Below are positions 52,878 to 62,413 of a DNA stretch of 64,000 nt, piece after piece (the stretch's first letter is position 1; every line of letters begins with the position of its first letter). Location: positions 310,001 through 374,000 of the forward strand of contig NZ_JAGKSP010000003.1 of NCBI RefSeq assembly GCF_017942085.1, in the 5' to 3' direction. Below the pieces are notes generated by a model, which was given only the letters and a program-made list of their open reading frames with translations, searched no databases and had not been told where the DNA came from. Source of the stretch: Paenibacillus lignilyticus (GTDB taxonomy: Bacteria > Bacillota > Bacilli > Paenibacillales > Paenibacillaceae). Both the position numbers and the translations under genes were made by a program.

Positions 52878-54557
52878 CTATTGCCACATCCAGAAAATGA
52901 CCGGAATGGCGGAACCTACCGCTGCCAGAACCGTGTCTCGTCCCTTCCAGTGCTCGGTTATCAGCAGCGTCGGCTGCCTTTCTTTGCCAACACCTCTGCT
53001 CTCGAGCGCATCGGAAACCTGTTCGCCAAGCCGGAACAAAGCCAGCATGAACGGAATGGACGTTTCCTGAAGCCGTCTGAATGAGCCCCCCGCGGAACGC
53101 TCTGTTTGTTTCCCTCTTGCCGTTGCGATACGCGCGAAACGCTCCCATTCCGATAGAAGAACCGGTATGAATCGAAGCAGCAGCGTAATGGTTAGCAGCA
53201 GCTTCGTCACCCAGAGCGGTACTTTCCCTACTTTTGAAAACAATTGTTCCAGTGATCGTCTAAGCCTCAGCGGTGTAACAGCCAAGGGCAATCCGAAGCC
53301 AAGCAGCATCGCAAGGAGCGGCCGCAGAAGGGATTGCAGCGACACGAGTGCGGCTTCCGTGCTCCAGAAGCCGCCACCTTCCTGCGGACCGAGTCCGGCA
53401 ATGAGCGCAACCGAGAACGTGAACGCAGTGAGTGCCATAATCGCGCTGCGCCAGCGACGCAGCGGAATTTTACCGAAATGTATCGCAGCTGCAACAACCA
53501 GTGCCATAGCTCCCAGACCGGACCAGGTGGACTGAAATAGGATCGCGGCAGAAACCAGAATATAAGTGATCCAAACCGATCTCGGATCAAATAAGGATAA
53601 TGGCGATGGTTGTCTATCTGAATCTCGCAAAGCGAACGGCGCCCTGGTATCACGCACGGTAGGCGGCGTGTTCGGCCGAAGCAACTTGATGTTCGGCTTC
53701 ACGATATGGCCAGCTTCGTGTGCCAACGCGGCCGGATCCCACACCTGCTTGGCCGGTACGCCAAGGCAAGCGAATTGATGGGCTACACGCAGCCAAGCGG
53801 GTATGTCCATGCCGGCATCCTCCAGCCAATGGGGATTCAGGAGAAGCTCTTCCCTGCGGCAATGCCTTACACGCCCATCCGTGTGCATAATGATCACCGC
53901 AGTAGCCAATTGCAGCGCCCAGTCGCTCTCATGTGAAATGAGGAGCACGCCTTTTCCACCCGCTGCTTGCTGTTTAAGCTGCGCACCGAGCTGCTCATGA
54001 CCGGCAGCATCCAGCCCGGCAGTCGGTTCATCGAGCAGCAGCCATGAAGCCGGCGGTGCGAATAAACAGGCTAATGCGGTTCGCCTGCGCTCCCCGCCGC
54101 TCATAAAGTATGGATCACGATCCAGCCACGCTTCATCCCAACCGACAGCGGCCAGCGCCTCGCTTGCCCTGCGATTGCGATCATCTTCATCAAGCTGATA
54201 GGGACGCATCACATACTGCAGCTCATCGCGAACCGTTCGTGCAAACAATTGCTCTTCCGGCGATTGGCAGGAATAACTATAACGGAGCATGGCCGGCCGA
54301 TTGCGTTCTGTTTTCATTCGTCCTAAGCGCGAACGCCGCTCCGTCCACAACGGATGCGAATCATACGATACGGCGATGCCTTCCGACTTCGTAAGGCCGG
54401 CGATTGTTTCCATGAATCTGGTTTTGCCGACGCCATTAGCGCCAATGATGATGGTGATAGACCCTTGCTTCAATCGCAATTCATGCTCATGAATGGCGGG
54501 CATCTCATTATGTACCCCTGAAGGCACCTGCTTCAAACCGACAATATGCAAGGTCAT
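52878..54557 (-). CDS. fused ECF transporter ATPase-transmembrane protein (EcfA-EcfT)
   Basis: A 559-aa fusion. Residues 1-300 are an ABC ATPase: Walker A GANGVGKT (39-46), signature MSGGE (152-156), Walker B LLLDEPTAGLD (from 173), H-loop His209. Residues ~321-559 are an EcfT protein with about five to six helices and two coupling-helix motifs, ATARGK and ESRGVG. Usually A and T are separate polypeptides. ATG 54557 overlaps the previous ATPase gene by ATGA. With EcfA1 and divergent BioY it should form a biotin importer. Confidence 0.88.
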   Translation of the reverse strand: MTLHIVGLKQVPSGVHNEMPAIHEHELRLKQGSITIIIGANGVGKTRFMETIAGLTKSEGIAVSYDSHPLWTERRSRLGRMKTERNRPAMLRYSYSCQSPEEQLFARTVRDELQYVMRPYQLDEDDRNRRASEALAAVGWDEAWLDRDPYFMSGGERRRTALACLFAPPASWLLLDEPTAGLDAAGHEQLGAQLKQQAAGGKGVLLISHESDWALQLATAVIIMHTDGRVRHCRREELLLNPHWLEDAGMDIPAWLRVAHQFACLGVPAKQVWDPAALAHEAGHIVKPNIKLLRPNTPPTVRDTRAPFALRDSDRQPSPLSLFDPRSVWITYILVSAAILFQSTWSGLGAMALVVAAAIHFGKIPLRRWRSAIMALTAFTFSVALIAGLGPQEGGGFWSTEAALVSLQSLLRPLLAMLLGFGLPLAVTPLRLRRSLEQLFSKVGKVPLWVTKLLLTITLLLRFIPVLLSEWERFARIATARGKQTERSAGGSFRRLQETSIPFMLALFRLGEQVSDALESRGVGKERQPTLLITEHWKGRDTVLAAVGSAIPVIFWMWQ

Positions 54558-55414
54558 CGCGGCACCGCCTCGATTCGAGCAAGCGCCTGATCCCATTCTT
54601 CCTTCGTTTCCGGATAAGGCCGCTTAAGCTTTCCAAGTCTCCCCAGCTCCAGCGCTAAGGCGGATAAGTAGGGTAATCGAAGTCCGACTGTTTGGCATGG
54701 CGTCGGCCCTTGCCCGACTTGTTCTTCCGATCCATATAGGAACTCCTCGCCTTTCCCGTCGAAAACAATGCTGCCGCCCAGCATAGCAACTACGCGCGCT
54801 GTAGACGTCATTTCTTGCAAACGCTGCGTTACCCAGACGATCGCAGTGCCTCGTTGATGAAGCTTCTTCGCTAATCCTTGCACGAGCACCATCGATTGCT
54901 CATCGAGCATGGATGTCGCTTCATCGAACACGATTAGCGACGTCTCGCCGGCCGAAGCGGCCGCCACGGCAGCCAACTGTCTTTGTCCGCCGGACAGGCG
55001 GTTCCAGGGGATATCCCCTATTGCCGAAAGTCCGGTAAAGGTGAGTATTTCCTCCGTCCGCAGCATAATTTCATGAGGAGGCATGCCGCGCCATTCCAGC
55101 GCAAATCGAATTTCCTCTCGAGGTGTTTCGGCGAATAATTGGGCATCCGGCTGTTGCATCACATAAGGTGACGGCCCGTTCCCTGCGAAACCTCGGCTCC
55201 AAGTTCCTTGTACGCCTTCAATTGTTAACCCAGCCAGCAATCTGGCCAGCGAGGACTTCCCGCTCCCGTTCACTCCGGCAATATTCACCCATTCTCCGGG
55301 CGACAGTTCAAAATCAATTTGCTGCAGCCGCGGGCTGCTATCCCCGTTATCCAAAAGCCGATCTATCGAAACATCCTTCAAGATCAGACGTTCATCATAT
55401 GTAGATTGCCTCAT
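54554..55414 (-). CDS. ECF transporter ATPase (EcfA-like)
   Basis: A 286-aa ABC ATPase. Walker A is GVNGSGKSSLA (about 47-57), Q-loop YVMQQPDAQLFAET, signature LSGGQRQLAA, Walker B LIVFDEATSML. The 'QQPDxQLF' Q-loop is characteristic of cobalt/ECF ATPases. ATG 55414 follows GAAGAGGGA. First gene of the unit, sharing the intergenic BirA box with BioY. Regulation by biotin is inferred. Confidence 0.9.
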   Translation of the reverse strand: MRQSTYDERLILKDVSIDRLLDNGDSSPRLQQIDFELSPGEWVNIAGVNGSGKSSLARLLAGLTIEGVQGTWSRGFAGNGPSPYVMQQPDAQLFAETPREEIRFALEWRGMPPHEIMLRTEEILTFTGLSAIGDIPWNRLSGGQRQLAAVAAASAGETSLIVFDEATSMLDEQSMVLVQGLAKKLHQRGTAIVWVTQRLQEMTSTARVVAMLGGSIVFDGKGEEFLYGSEEQVGQGPTPCQTVGLRLPYLSALALELGRLGKLKRPYPETKEEWDQALARIEAVPR

Positions 55415-55458
55415 GAAAATCCCTCTTCCCAAACGGATTAACCCATGTTATGATTTCA

Positions 55459-55493
55459 ATTGTTAACCATAATATGATAACAAGGTTAACATT
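55459..55493. promoter_or_regulatory. BirA box (biotin operator)
   Basis: ATTGTTAACC (55459-55468), 15-nt spacer, GGTTAACATT (55484-55493), one mismatch from a perfect palindrome and matching the Firmicute BirA operator. It sits in the 96-nt divergent gap and can serve both bioY and the EcfA genes. Confidence 0.85.
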
Positions 55494-55510
55494 AGAGAGG
55501 AGAATTTTCA

Positions 55511-56158
55511 ATGGAAACGACTTCAAGCTCCAAATCAAATTCAAACAACTCATCTTCTGCTGTACTCGCCCCTATTTCGGATAGCGGACAATCCGGAGCA
55601 ACCTATTGGATTCGCGGTATCGTATTCACAGCACTGTTCGCAGCTCTCTTCATCGCATTTGGTTATATCAGCATTCCGCTCGGTTTCACAACGGTTCCGA
55701 TCACGCTGCAAACCTTCGCCATCATGTTGGCCGGCGGTTTGCTTGGCGCACGATTCGGCTTTTGGAGTATCGCCATTGTCGTCATCCTTACCGCATTTGG
55801 CCTACCGCTTCTGCACGGCAACGGAGGTCTTGGCGTAATTTTCGGCGCAACAGGCGGATACATATGGATGTTCCCGCTTTCGGCCTTATTCATCGGATTG
55901 GCAAGCGACCGCATCTTCGCACGCACGAACAAACTCAATCGCAGCCAGTATGTTATGCTGTTCCTCAGCTTGGTGTTGTTTAGCGTAATCCTCGCCTATG
56001 TCGGCGGCGTGCCGTGGCTTGCCTATAAGGCCAATTACTCCTTCGCCAAAGCGATGGTCAACGGCTGCTACCCGTTCTTGTTCGGCGACATGGTCAAAGC
56101 GATTGCCGCTACATTCTTGATCGCGACACTACGTCCATTGCTTCCGAAACTCCGTTAA
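55511..56158 (+). CDS. bioY: biotin ECF transporter S component
   Basis: A 215-aa six-helix membrane protein. TLQTFAIMLAGGLLGARFG and GLPLLHGNGGLGVIFGATGGYI are the hallmark BioY segments; the C-terminus shows GDMVKAIAATFL. A Ser/Asn-rich cytoplasmic N-terminal tail of ~30 residues is unusual. GAGAGGAG lies 9 nt before the ATG. A BirA box directly upstream supports biotin control, and the EcfA/EcfT fused module is divergent. Confidence 0.95.
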   Translation: METTSSSKSNSNNSSSAVLAPISDSGQSGATYWIRGIVFTALFAALFIAFGYISIPLGFTTVPITLQTFAIMLAGGLLGARFGFWSIAIVVILTAFGLPLLHGNGGLGVIFGATGGYIWMFPLSALFIGLASDRIFARTNKLNRSQYVMLFLSLVLFSVILAYVGGVPWLAYKANYSFAKAMVNGCYPFLFGDMVKAIAATFLIATLRPLLPKLR

Positions 56159-56182
56159 TACGGAGACGTTATAGCTCTGCCG

Positions 56183-56773
56183 TCAGCCGGCCTGCCGCTT
56201 CACTTTCTGTTCAATCAGAACGCGAAGCTCGCGCAGCGTCGGCTTTCTTATGCTCACAACGACATTTCCCTTGTCGATCTCAATGCCTTTGATATGCAAG
56301 AGCTCCGGCAGCTGCGATCCAAGCGGAATGACAATATCGTCAAAATACCCCTTCGACAAGGAAATCCCGCGCAGCTTCGCTTCATCGACCTTTGCGACTA
56401 AGTTTGGCTCGTTCCACTCCAGCTTGTAGTAGATCGCGATTCCTACCGGCAATCGATCCCTCAGCTTCAAGTTTAAATGCGCAACCAGACGTTCCCCCTC
56501 CAGATTAAATCTGGCGCCGGTAATGAGGACACCCGGCTGGTACTCCGGTTTCAGCCGAATCGCGGCTTTCCCGATATTATCGATGTCTGCCTCCGAGAGC
56601 ACAAATGACGTTTTCAGATTCTTGATCATCGTCAACGCCCGTTCCAAGAGCGGCACTTCATTAAATCGCAGATCCAGCCGCTCTGTCGGCTTCACGTACA
56701 TAACAGCTCCGAAACCGGCAGCGACAACGAGCGCCAGCAGTACGATTAATGTAATCCCGATTTTCTTAAGCAC
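56183..56773 (-). CDS. YpmS-like (DUF2140) membrane-anchored protein
   Basis: A 196-aa protein with an N-terminal signal anchor (IGITLIVLLALVVAAGFGAVMYV) and an extracytoplasmic domain like B. subtilis YpmS (FVLSEADIDNIGKAAI, GVLITGARFNLEGERLVAHLNLKL). Starts with GTG. The function of the family is unknown; a link to lipid or cell-envelope homeostasis is only a guess. It is convergent with bioY. Confidence 0.75.
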   Translation of the reverse strand: MLKKIGITLIVLLALVVAAGFGAVMYVKPTERLDLRFNEVPLLERALTMIKNLKTSFVLSEADIDNIGKAAIRLKPEYQPGVLITGARFNLEGERLVAHLNLKLRDRLPVGIAIYYKLEWNEPNLVAKVDEAKLRGISLSKGYFDDIVIPLGSQLPELLHIKGIEIDKGNVVVSIRKPTLRELRVLIEQKVKRQAG

Positions 56774-56853
56774 AAGTCTTCACTCCGATCTCATTCCTCC
56801 TATTATACGCTCCCCTCCGTTTCCCCTTCCACTGCCGCTTTGAACAGCTGGAT

Positions 56854-56898
56854 AAAAAAATACAAGCCGGTCCCCTTATGGGGAAAAACTCGGCTTGC
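56854..56898 (-). terminator. terminator of the guanidine operon
   Basis: Minus strand GCAAGCCGAGTTTTTCCCC ... CCGGCTTGTATTTTTTTATC, 22 nt after the allophanate hydrolase stop. Confidence 0.8.
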
Positions 56899-56919
56899 AT
56901 ACCTTTAATACAATTTCCA

Positions 56920-58722
56920 CTATTGCGCTACGGCGTTGCGCCACGATCCGTACGCAGATATATCTTCCGCGCCAAGCTCCGCATACGCTTCGCAAATAAA
57001 TCCGGGCACTTCCGTGCCATCGCTCAGCTCAACCTTGCCGATGCCGAGCGGCGCCGGTATAGACGCAGCGAAGCCGCCGAAGGAAGCTATCGGCATCTCC
57101 CAAATTTCGAGCGTAACGGCGGATCCGCCATGCTTTTGCTTAATCATCCCCGGCTTCGCGGGCGTGGTTGGAAGCCTCACGAGCCGATATTTAGCCGCAC
57201 TCTCGGCTTCTCGAACAAAAGAAGCCCCGCAAGCAATCATTTGCTTCTCAAGCGGGAAACCTCGCATATGAAGACCGCATACCGCAACCAATGTCGTTGC
57301 CGGAGCTTCTACGGATGATCGCGTCTCAGTTGGTTTTACATCATCTGCAGGCTGTAGACCGCCGTCAAAAGCGGATTTAAACTGTTTTGCAGCGCTGCAT
57401 AGGAAGGATTCACTCTCCGCGGTACCGAACAACGTCACGCCAAACGGCAAATCCGTATCCGCATCGCCGGCTTGAACCGCAACGGCGCACAGATCAAGTA
57501 AATTGCAATGGTTCGTATAACGTCCCATATCGCTGTTCGTGCTGATCGGATTCGCTCGCACCTCATCGCGCGTCCATGTTCCGCCGCATGTCGGCAGGAA
57601 CAATACCGCGTCTTTCAGCAGGTGCTTGGCTTCCCGTTTTAATGCTTGCAGCTTATGTGCGGCTTGGAAGACCGCCGCTGCGGTATAGTCCGGTGACGCA
57701 CCGGTACGAAGCACCTGCTCCGTTACAGGGAACGCGGTTCCGGGATGATTCTCGATGAACGGACCCAGATCCGCCCAGCGTTCCGCCACCCAGGGTCCTC
57801 CGTAAAGGATCGCCGCAGCCTCCGCGAACAGATCGAGCTCTACATAGGCAACAGGCAGCCCCATCGCTTCAACGACCGCAACTGCTTTCGCCCATGCTCG
57901 CTCGTATTGATCCGCGAACGGTCCGTAGAAGGCAGGCGTCCCCTTTGGTAAACAAACCCCTGCCGGAAGCTTATCCGTGAACGGATGCGCAATCTCGCGC
58001 GACCATGGGTCAGTCTCTTCCAAGCCGCGGGCAGACAAGTCCACCGCCAGCGCATCGTCAAGGTTATGCGCGAAGACCGTGACGCAGTCCAAGCTCGCAC
58101 ATGCCGGAACAACGCCTTTTGTCGGCCATGCACCAAGGGTCGGTTTGTAGCCGACCAAGCCATTCAGCGCCGCTGGGACTCGTCCGGAGCCGGCCGTGTC
58201 CGTGCCCAGCGCGAAAACCGCTTGCCCCCGCGCTACCGACACGGCCGAGCCGGAGCTGGAGCCGCCGCTAATCAGCTCGCTTCGCAGCGCATTATGCGTT
58301 TCGCCATAGGGACTTCGCGTGCCGACTAGGCCGGTGGCGAACTGATCCAGATTGGTTTTGCCGATGGGAATGGCTCCGGCATTTATGAGTCGCTGTACCA
58401 CAACAGCGCTGGCACCCGGGGTATAGCTGAATTCCGCACAAGCGGCTGTTGTCGGCACACCTTCTAAATCGATATTATCTTTGACGGCGAAAGGGATCCC
58501 CCAGAGCGGCGAGCTCTCCGGGGTAATCGTTGCCGTTAACCGATCGAGGTAAGGCTCAATCAGCGCCATAGACGGCGGTGTAATCCATATATTCATCTCC
58601 GCATCCGCTTCGGCTCGGCGAATGATCTCGGCAATCACATCAGCAGGCTTCAGAAGCCGCGCGATATATTGTTCTCTGAGCCATTGTGCGGTCAGTCGAC
58701 TTGGCCATTCTATCGTGGTCAT
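56920..58722 (-). CDS. atzF: allophanate hydrolase
   Basis: A 600-aa amidase-signature enzyme that splits allophanate to ammonia and CO2. Ser-cisSer-Lys triad: Lys81 (FAVKDNID), cis-Ser in ISGGSSSGSA (around 156) and nucleophile Ser179 (DTAGSGRVP). The C-terminal domain (~470-600, ending near GTEVPGFICEAYAELG) is the usual second domain of AtzF-type enzymes. The start overlaps the carboxylase stop by ATGA, so the two are translationally coupled. Last step of guanidine degradation: two more ammonia per guanidine. Confidence 0.94.
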   Translation of the reverse strand: MTTIEWPSRLTAQWLREQYIARLLKPADVIAEIIRRAEADAEMNIWITPPSMALIEPYLDRLTATITPESSPLWGIPFAVKDNIDLEGVPTTAACAEFSYTPGASAVVVQRLINAGAIPIGKTNLDQFATGLVGTRSPYGETHNALRSELISGGSSSGSAVSVARGQAVFALGTDTAGSGRVPAALNGLVGYKPTLGAWPTKGVVPACASLDCVTVFAHNLDDALAVDLSARGLEETDPWSREIAHPFTDKLPAGVCLPKGTPAFYGPFADQYERAWAKAVAVVEAMGLPVAYVELDLFAEAAAILYGGPWVAERWADLGPFIENHPGTAFPVTEQVLRTGASPDYTAAAVFQAAHKLQALKREAKHLLKDAVLFLPTCGGTWTRDEVRANPISTNSDMGRYTNHCNLLDLCAVAVQAGDADTDLPFGVTLFGTAESESFLCSAAKQFKSAFDGGLQPADDVKPTETRSSVEAPATTLVAVCGLHMRGFPLEKQMIACGASFVREAESAAKYRLVRLPTTPAKPGMIKQKHGGSAVTLEIWEMPIASFGGFAASIPAPLGIGKVELSDGTEVPGFICEAYAELGAEDISAYGSWRNAVAQ

Positions 58723-61700
58723 ATGCTCAGCGCCTCTCTTTCCCGTGCCTTCACGAGTCCGACAATCAATTGACCCGTATGCACTTCATCACCCGGTTTG
58801 ACGAAGATCGATGAAACAACCCCATCGCATGGAGCCGTTTGGGTAAACTCCATCTTCATGCTCTCCTCGATAATCAGCGTTTCGCCTTTCTTCACCTCTT
58901 GGCCCGGATTTACAAGCACCTTCCATACACTTCCGGGCATCGTGCAGCGAACCGCAATCGTTCCTTCCGGCAGCTCATCCTCCGGCGTTTCTTTACCCGC
59001 ATCGTGCTCCGAAATAAATTCGGCGAGTCCGAGCGCTTTCCAGTTCTCCCGCTCTGCTTGAAATGCCGCTTGCTGCATCGATTGGAATTCAGCCGTGCTC
59101 TCCTTAATCTCATCGAGGAATGCCAGGTAATCGCTTAACTTGAACGTCGTTTCGGTAATATCCGCCTCGAACCGTCCGCGAGTGAAATCTTCTCGCAATC
59201 GCAGAAGTTCATCAGCCGTTACCGGGTAGAACCGGATTTGGTCAAAGAACCGAAGCAGCCAAGGCTTGCCCGGCTGGAAGCTCTCCGTTTGCCGGTTCAA
59301 GTTCCACATTTGGATCGTCCGGCCAACGAATTGGTAACCGCCGGGACCTTCCATGCCGTATACGCACATGTAGGCGCCGCCGATGCCAACCGCATTCTCC
59401 GGCGTCCATGTCCGTGCCGGATTATATTTGGTCGTGACCAGCCGATGGCGCGGATCGATCGGCGTCGCCACAGGCGCTCCGAGGTAGACATCGCCAAGGC
59501 CCATCACCAGATAATTCGCCTCATGCACGACTTTAAACACTTCATCCAGATCGCCGAGGCCATTGATGCGACGAATAAATTCCAGGTTACTCGGACACCA
59601 AGGGGCATCCGGACGAACATTTTGCTGATATCGTTCGATCGCCAGCTGCGTTGCGGGATCATCCCATGAGAGCGGCAAACGAACAATTCGTGATGGAACC
59701 TCAATCGTTTCAAGCGGCGGCAGACCGGAATCCAACTCAAGTATTCGCTCGCACGCTTCTCGTACGGTGGTCCGTTTCGGATCAATATGCACTTGAAGTG
59801 AGCGAATGCCCGGCGTCAAATCCTGTACCGGTATGAAGCCGGTTTCCCGGATCGCTTGCATCAGCGCGTGTACTTGGAAGCGAAGCAGTAAGTCCAGCTC
59901 CATCTCGCCATACTCCACCAAAATATTCTCATCCCCGCTGCAACGGATCGTAATCGGGAATCTGCGGTTAGCCGATTCTTGCTTCAATAAAGGGTATTCC
60001 GGCGACAAGTATTCGGATTCGGTTTCCGGCAAGCCAAGCGGGACGAGGCGATCCCATTTCCCTTGCCCGATCGCTTCCAGATTGCTTTCTTGTTCCTTGC
60101 GCAGACGGTCAGCCTCATCGAGAGACAACAGCCGGAAACGAACGCGGTCACCGGGATGCAGCTGACCCAGCTTCCAGAATTCCGCGGACGCAGTCGTCAC
60201 CGGACATACGAAGCCGCCTAAGCTGGGACCGTCAGGTCCAAGCAGAATCGGCATATCCCCCGTCAAATCCAACGTTCCGACCGCATAAGCGTTGTCATGG
60301 ATATTCGATGGATGCAGGCCAGCTTGGCCGCCATCCTCCCTAGCCCATTGCGGAGCAGGTCCTATTAGTCGAACGCCGGTCCGGGAGCTGTTGAAGTGCA
60401 CCTCGAAGCTTGTTTCGGCAAGCTCTTGGAGGTAAGTAGGCAGCAGATATTCCGCCGTACAGTGCGGTCCGGGAATAACGCCAACCGTCCAAGTGCGAGT
60501 CATCGTCGGCAGATCCGACTCTTTCAGCAATACTTCCGCTCCGGTTAGAGGAACTTGCTGCATGCTCCGATTGACGCCAAGCACATCCCCTGCGCGAAGC
60601 GCGCGCCCGCCATGGCCGCCGAAATTGCCAAGTGTAAATGTCGCGGAGCTGCCTAGAATACGCGGCATATCAAACCCGCCGGCAACCAGCAAATAGCTGC
60701 GCATACCTGCTTTGGCTTCGCCGTAGCTCAGCACTTGACCTTTGCGAGCATGGATTGGCTGGTACAGCGGCACAGGAGCCTCATCAAGCACCGCGTCCAT
60801 ATCAGCCCCGGTTAAACAAATCCACATATCCTCCCGGAACTTATACGCACCGCCGCGAAGCGTCAGTTCAAGCCCTGCTGCATCGTCGGCATTGCCAAGC
60901 AGCTTGTTCCCCATACGGAACGACAGCGGATCCATCGGACCGCAGGGAGGGACGCCAACATCCCAATACCCTGTACGCCCCGGCCAATCCTGCACCGTCG
61001 TTTGCACTCCGCCATCTATGACTTCAAGAGCAAGCTCAGCCGGCTCAAACGTATTCAGAAGCTGTGTATATACGTTACCGCTTAAGCAATCTTCATGACC
61101 AAGCAGCGCTTTGACATATTGCAGATTTGTCGTGACCCCATAGAGACGCGTCTCATCAATGGCTTGAATCAGCTTTGCGATGGCATCCATCCGGTTGGCG
61201 CCGTGAACGATGATCTTTGCCAACATCGGATCGTATAAGGTGGTCACGGTAATGCCGTCTCGTACCCAGGATTCAATGCGCGCATGTTCGGTGAATTTCA
61301 CTTGATCGAGCTTCCCTGCGCTCGGGCGGAATTGCTGCAGACAATCCTCTGCATAGATACGCGCTTGGATACTGTGGCCAACAGACGGTTTGATCAAGGA
61401 CTCCAGCCCTGTCAGCTCGTTCGCCGCTTCACGCACCATCCATTCCACTAGATCAAGGCCAAGCACTTCCTCGGTCACGCCATGCTCCACTTGCAGCCGG
61501 GTATTCACTTCCAGGAAATAAAACGCACAAGATTCCGGGTCGTACAAATATTCAATGGTTCCCGCACTGCGGTAGCCCACCTCTGCGGCAAGCCGCTTCG
61601 AGGAAGCGAACATTTCTTGACGCACATGCTCCGGTAGATTCGGTGCCGGACTTTCTTCAATGACCTTCTGATTCCTACGCTGAATGGAGCAGTCGCGTTC

Positions 61701-62378
61701 ACCTAAAGTCACGACCTCACCGAAGCCGTTGCCGAAGATTTGCACCTCTACGTGACGGGCTCTGGCAATATATTTTTCCAGAAAAATGCCGCCGTTCTTA
61801 AAGTTGGTCTCCGCTAGGTAACGAACACCGTCGAAAGCAGCAATAAGTGCGCTCTCATCCGCGCAAACCCGCATGCCGATTCCGCCGCCGCCGGCCGTGC
61901 TCTTCAGAATAACGGGATACCCGATTTCTTCCGCCTGCACGAGTGCTTCGTCCAGCTCAGAGATCAGCGCCGTTCCGGGCAGCATCGGCACACCGGCACG
62001 TTCCGCGATTTCGCGGGCGGAGTGTTTCAGACCGAACATCTCCATTTGCTCCGGTGTTGGTCCGATAAATACGATTCCACGCTCGCGGCAAGCACGGGCG
62101 AACGCGGCATTTTCGCTGAGAAACCCGTAACCCGGGTGGATCGCCTGTGCGCCGGTATCCAGGGCGGTTTGGAGAATCCGATCCACGTCCAGGTAGCTTT
62201 CTTTGGCAGGACCGCTCCCGATTAATACCGCTTCGTCTGCGCCATCGACATGAAGGCTGTCTTGATCTGCCTGCGTATAGACGGCAACGGATTGGATGCC
62301 AAGCTTGCGAAGAGTACGTTCAATTCGAACGGCGATTGCGCCGCGGTTGGCGATAAGAACTTTAGTGAACATGGACAT
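58719..62378 (-). CDS. guanidine (urea-type) carboxylase, biotin-dependent
   Basis: A 1219-aa multidomain enzyme: biotin carboxylase (~1-450, with GGGGIGMRV ATP loop and EVNTRLQVEHGVTEEV), KipA/AHS2-like region (from ~468), KipI/AHS1-like region (from ~790), and a BCCP domain with the biotinylation motif ESMKMEF, Lys ~1175. It carboxylates guanidine or urea. Guanidine is favoured because CgdA/CgdB subunits and a guanidine riboswitch are in the same operon; the specificity residues cannot be judged by eye. ATG follows GGGAGGG. Needs biotin, for which a dedicated importer is encoded next door. Confidence 0.93.
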   Translation of the reverse strand: MSMFTKVLIANRGAIAVRIERTLRKLGIQSVAVYTQADQDSLHVDGADEAVLIGSGPAKESYLDVDRILQTALDTGAQAIHPGYGFLSENAAFARACRERGIVFIGPTPEQMEMFGLKHSAREIAERAGVPMLPGTALISELDEALVQAEEIGYPVILKSTAGGGGIGMRVCADESALIAAFDGVRYLAETNFKNGGIFLEKYIARARHVEVQIFGNGFGEVVTLGERDCSIQRRNQKVIEESPAPNLPEHVRQEMFASSKRLAAEVGYRSAGTIEYLYDPESCAFYFLEVNTRLQVEHGVTEEVLGLDLVEWMVREAANELTGLESLIKPSVGHSIQARIYAEDCLQQFRPSAGKLDQVKFTEHARIESWVRDGITVTTLYDPMLAKIIVHGANRMDAIAKLIQAIDETRLYGVTTNLQYVKALLGHEDCLSGNVYTQLLNTFEPAELALEVIDGGVQTTVQDWPGRTGYWDVGVPPCGPMDPLSFRMGNKLLGNADDAAGLELTLRGGAYKFREDMWICLTGADMDAVLDEAPVPLYQPIHARKGQVLSYGEAKAGMRSYLLVAGGFDMPRILGSSATFTLGNFGGHGGRALRAGDVLGVNRSMQQVPLTGAEVLLKESDLPTMTRTWTVGVIPGPHCTAEYLLPTYLQELAETSFEVHFNSSRTGVRLIGPAPQWAREDGGQAGLHPSNIHDNAYAVGTLDLTGDMPILLGPDGPSLGGFVCPVTTASAEFWKLGQLHPGDRVRFRLLSLDEADRLRKEQESNLEAIGQGKWDRLVPLGLPETESEYLSPEYPLLKQESANRRFPITIRCSGDENILVEYGEMELDLLLRFQVHALMQAIRETGFIPVQDLTPGIRSLQVHIDPKRTTVREACERILELDSGLPPLETIEVPSRIVRLPLSWDDPATQLAIERYQQNVRPDAPWCPSNLEFIRRINGLGDLDEVFKVVHEANYLVMGLGDVYLGAPVATPIDPRHRLVTTKYNPARTWTPENAVGIGGAYMCVYGMEGPGGYQFVGRTIQMWNLNRQTESFQPGKPWLLRFFDQIRFYPVTADELLRLREDFTRGRFEADITETTFKLSDYLAFLDEIKESTAEFQSMQQAAFQAERENWKALGLAEFISEHDAGKETPEDELPEGTIAVRCTMPGSVWKVLVNPGQEVKKGETLIIEESMKMEFTQTAPCDGVVSSIFVKPGDEVHTGQLIVGLVKAREREALSI

Positions 62379-62413
62379 GGTGTTTCCCTCCCGTAATGGA
62401 ACTCTATTTCTCT

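Noticed and set aside
53267-53653. Second membrane protein frame inside the EcfA-EcfT fusion region
   Set aside because: It is an out-of-frame shadow; the fused frame contains all EcfT motifs in order without a break.
58719-62378. Calling the enzyme urea carboxylase outright
   Set aside because: The domain order is the same, but the DUF1989 pair and guanidine-I riboswitch in the operon make guanidine the more likely substrate.
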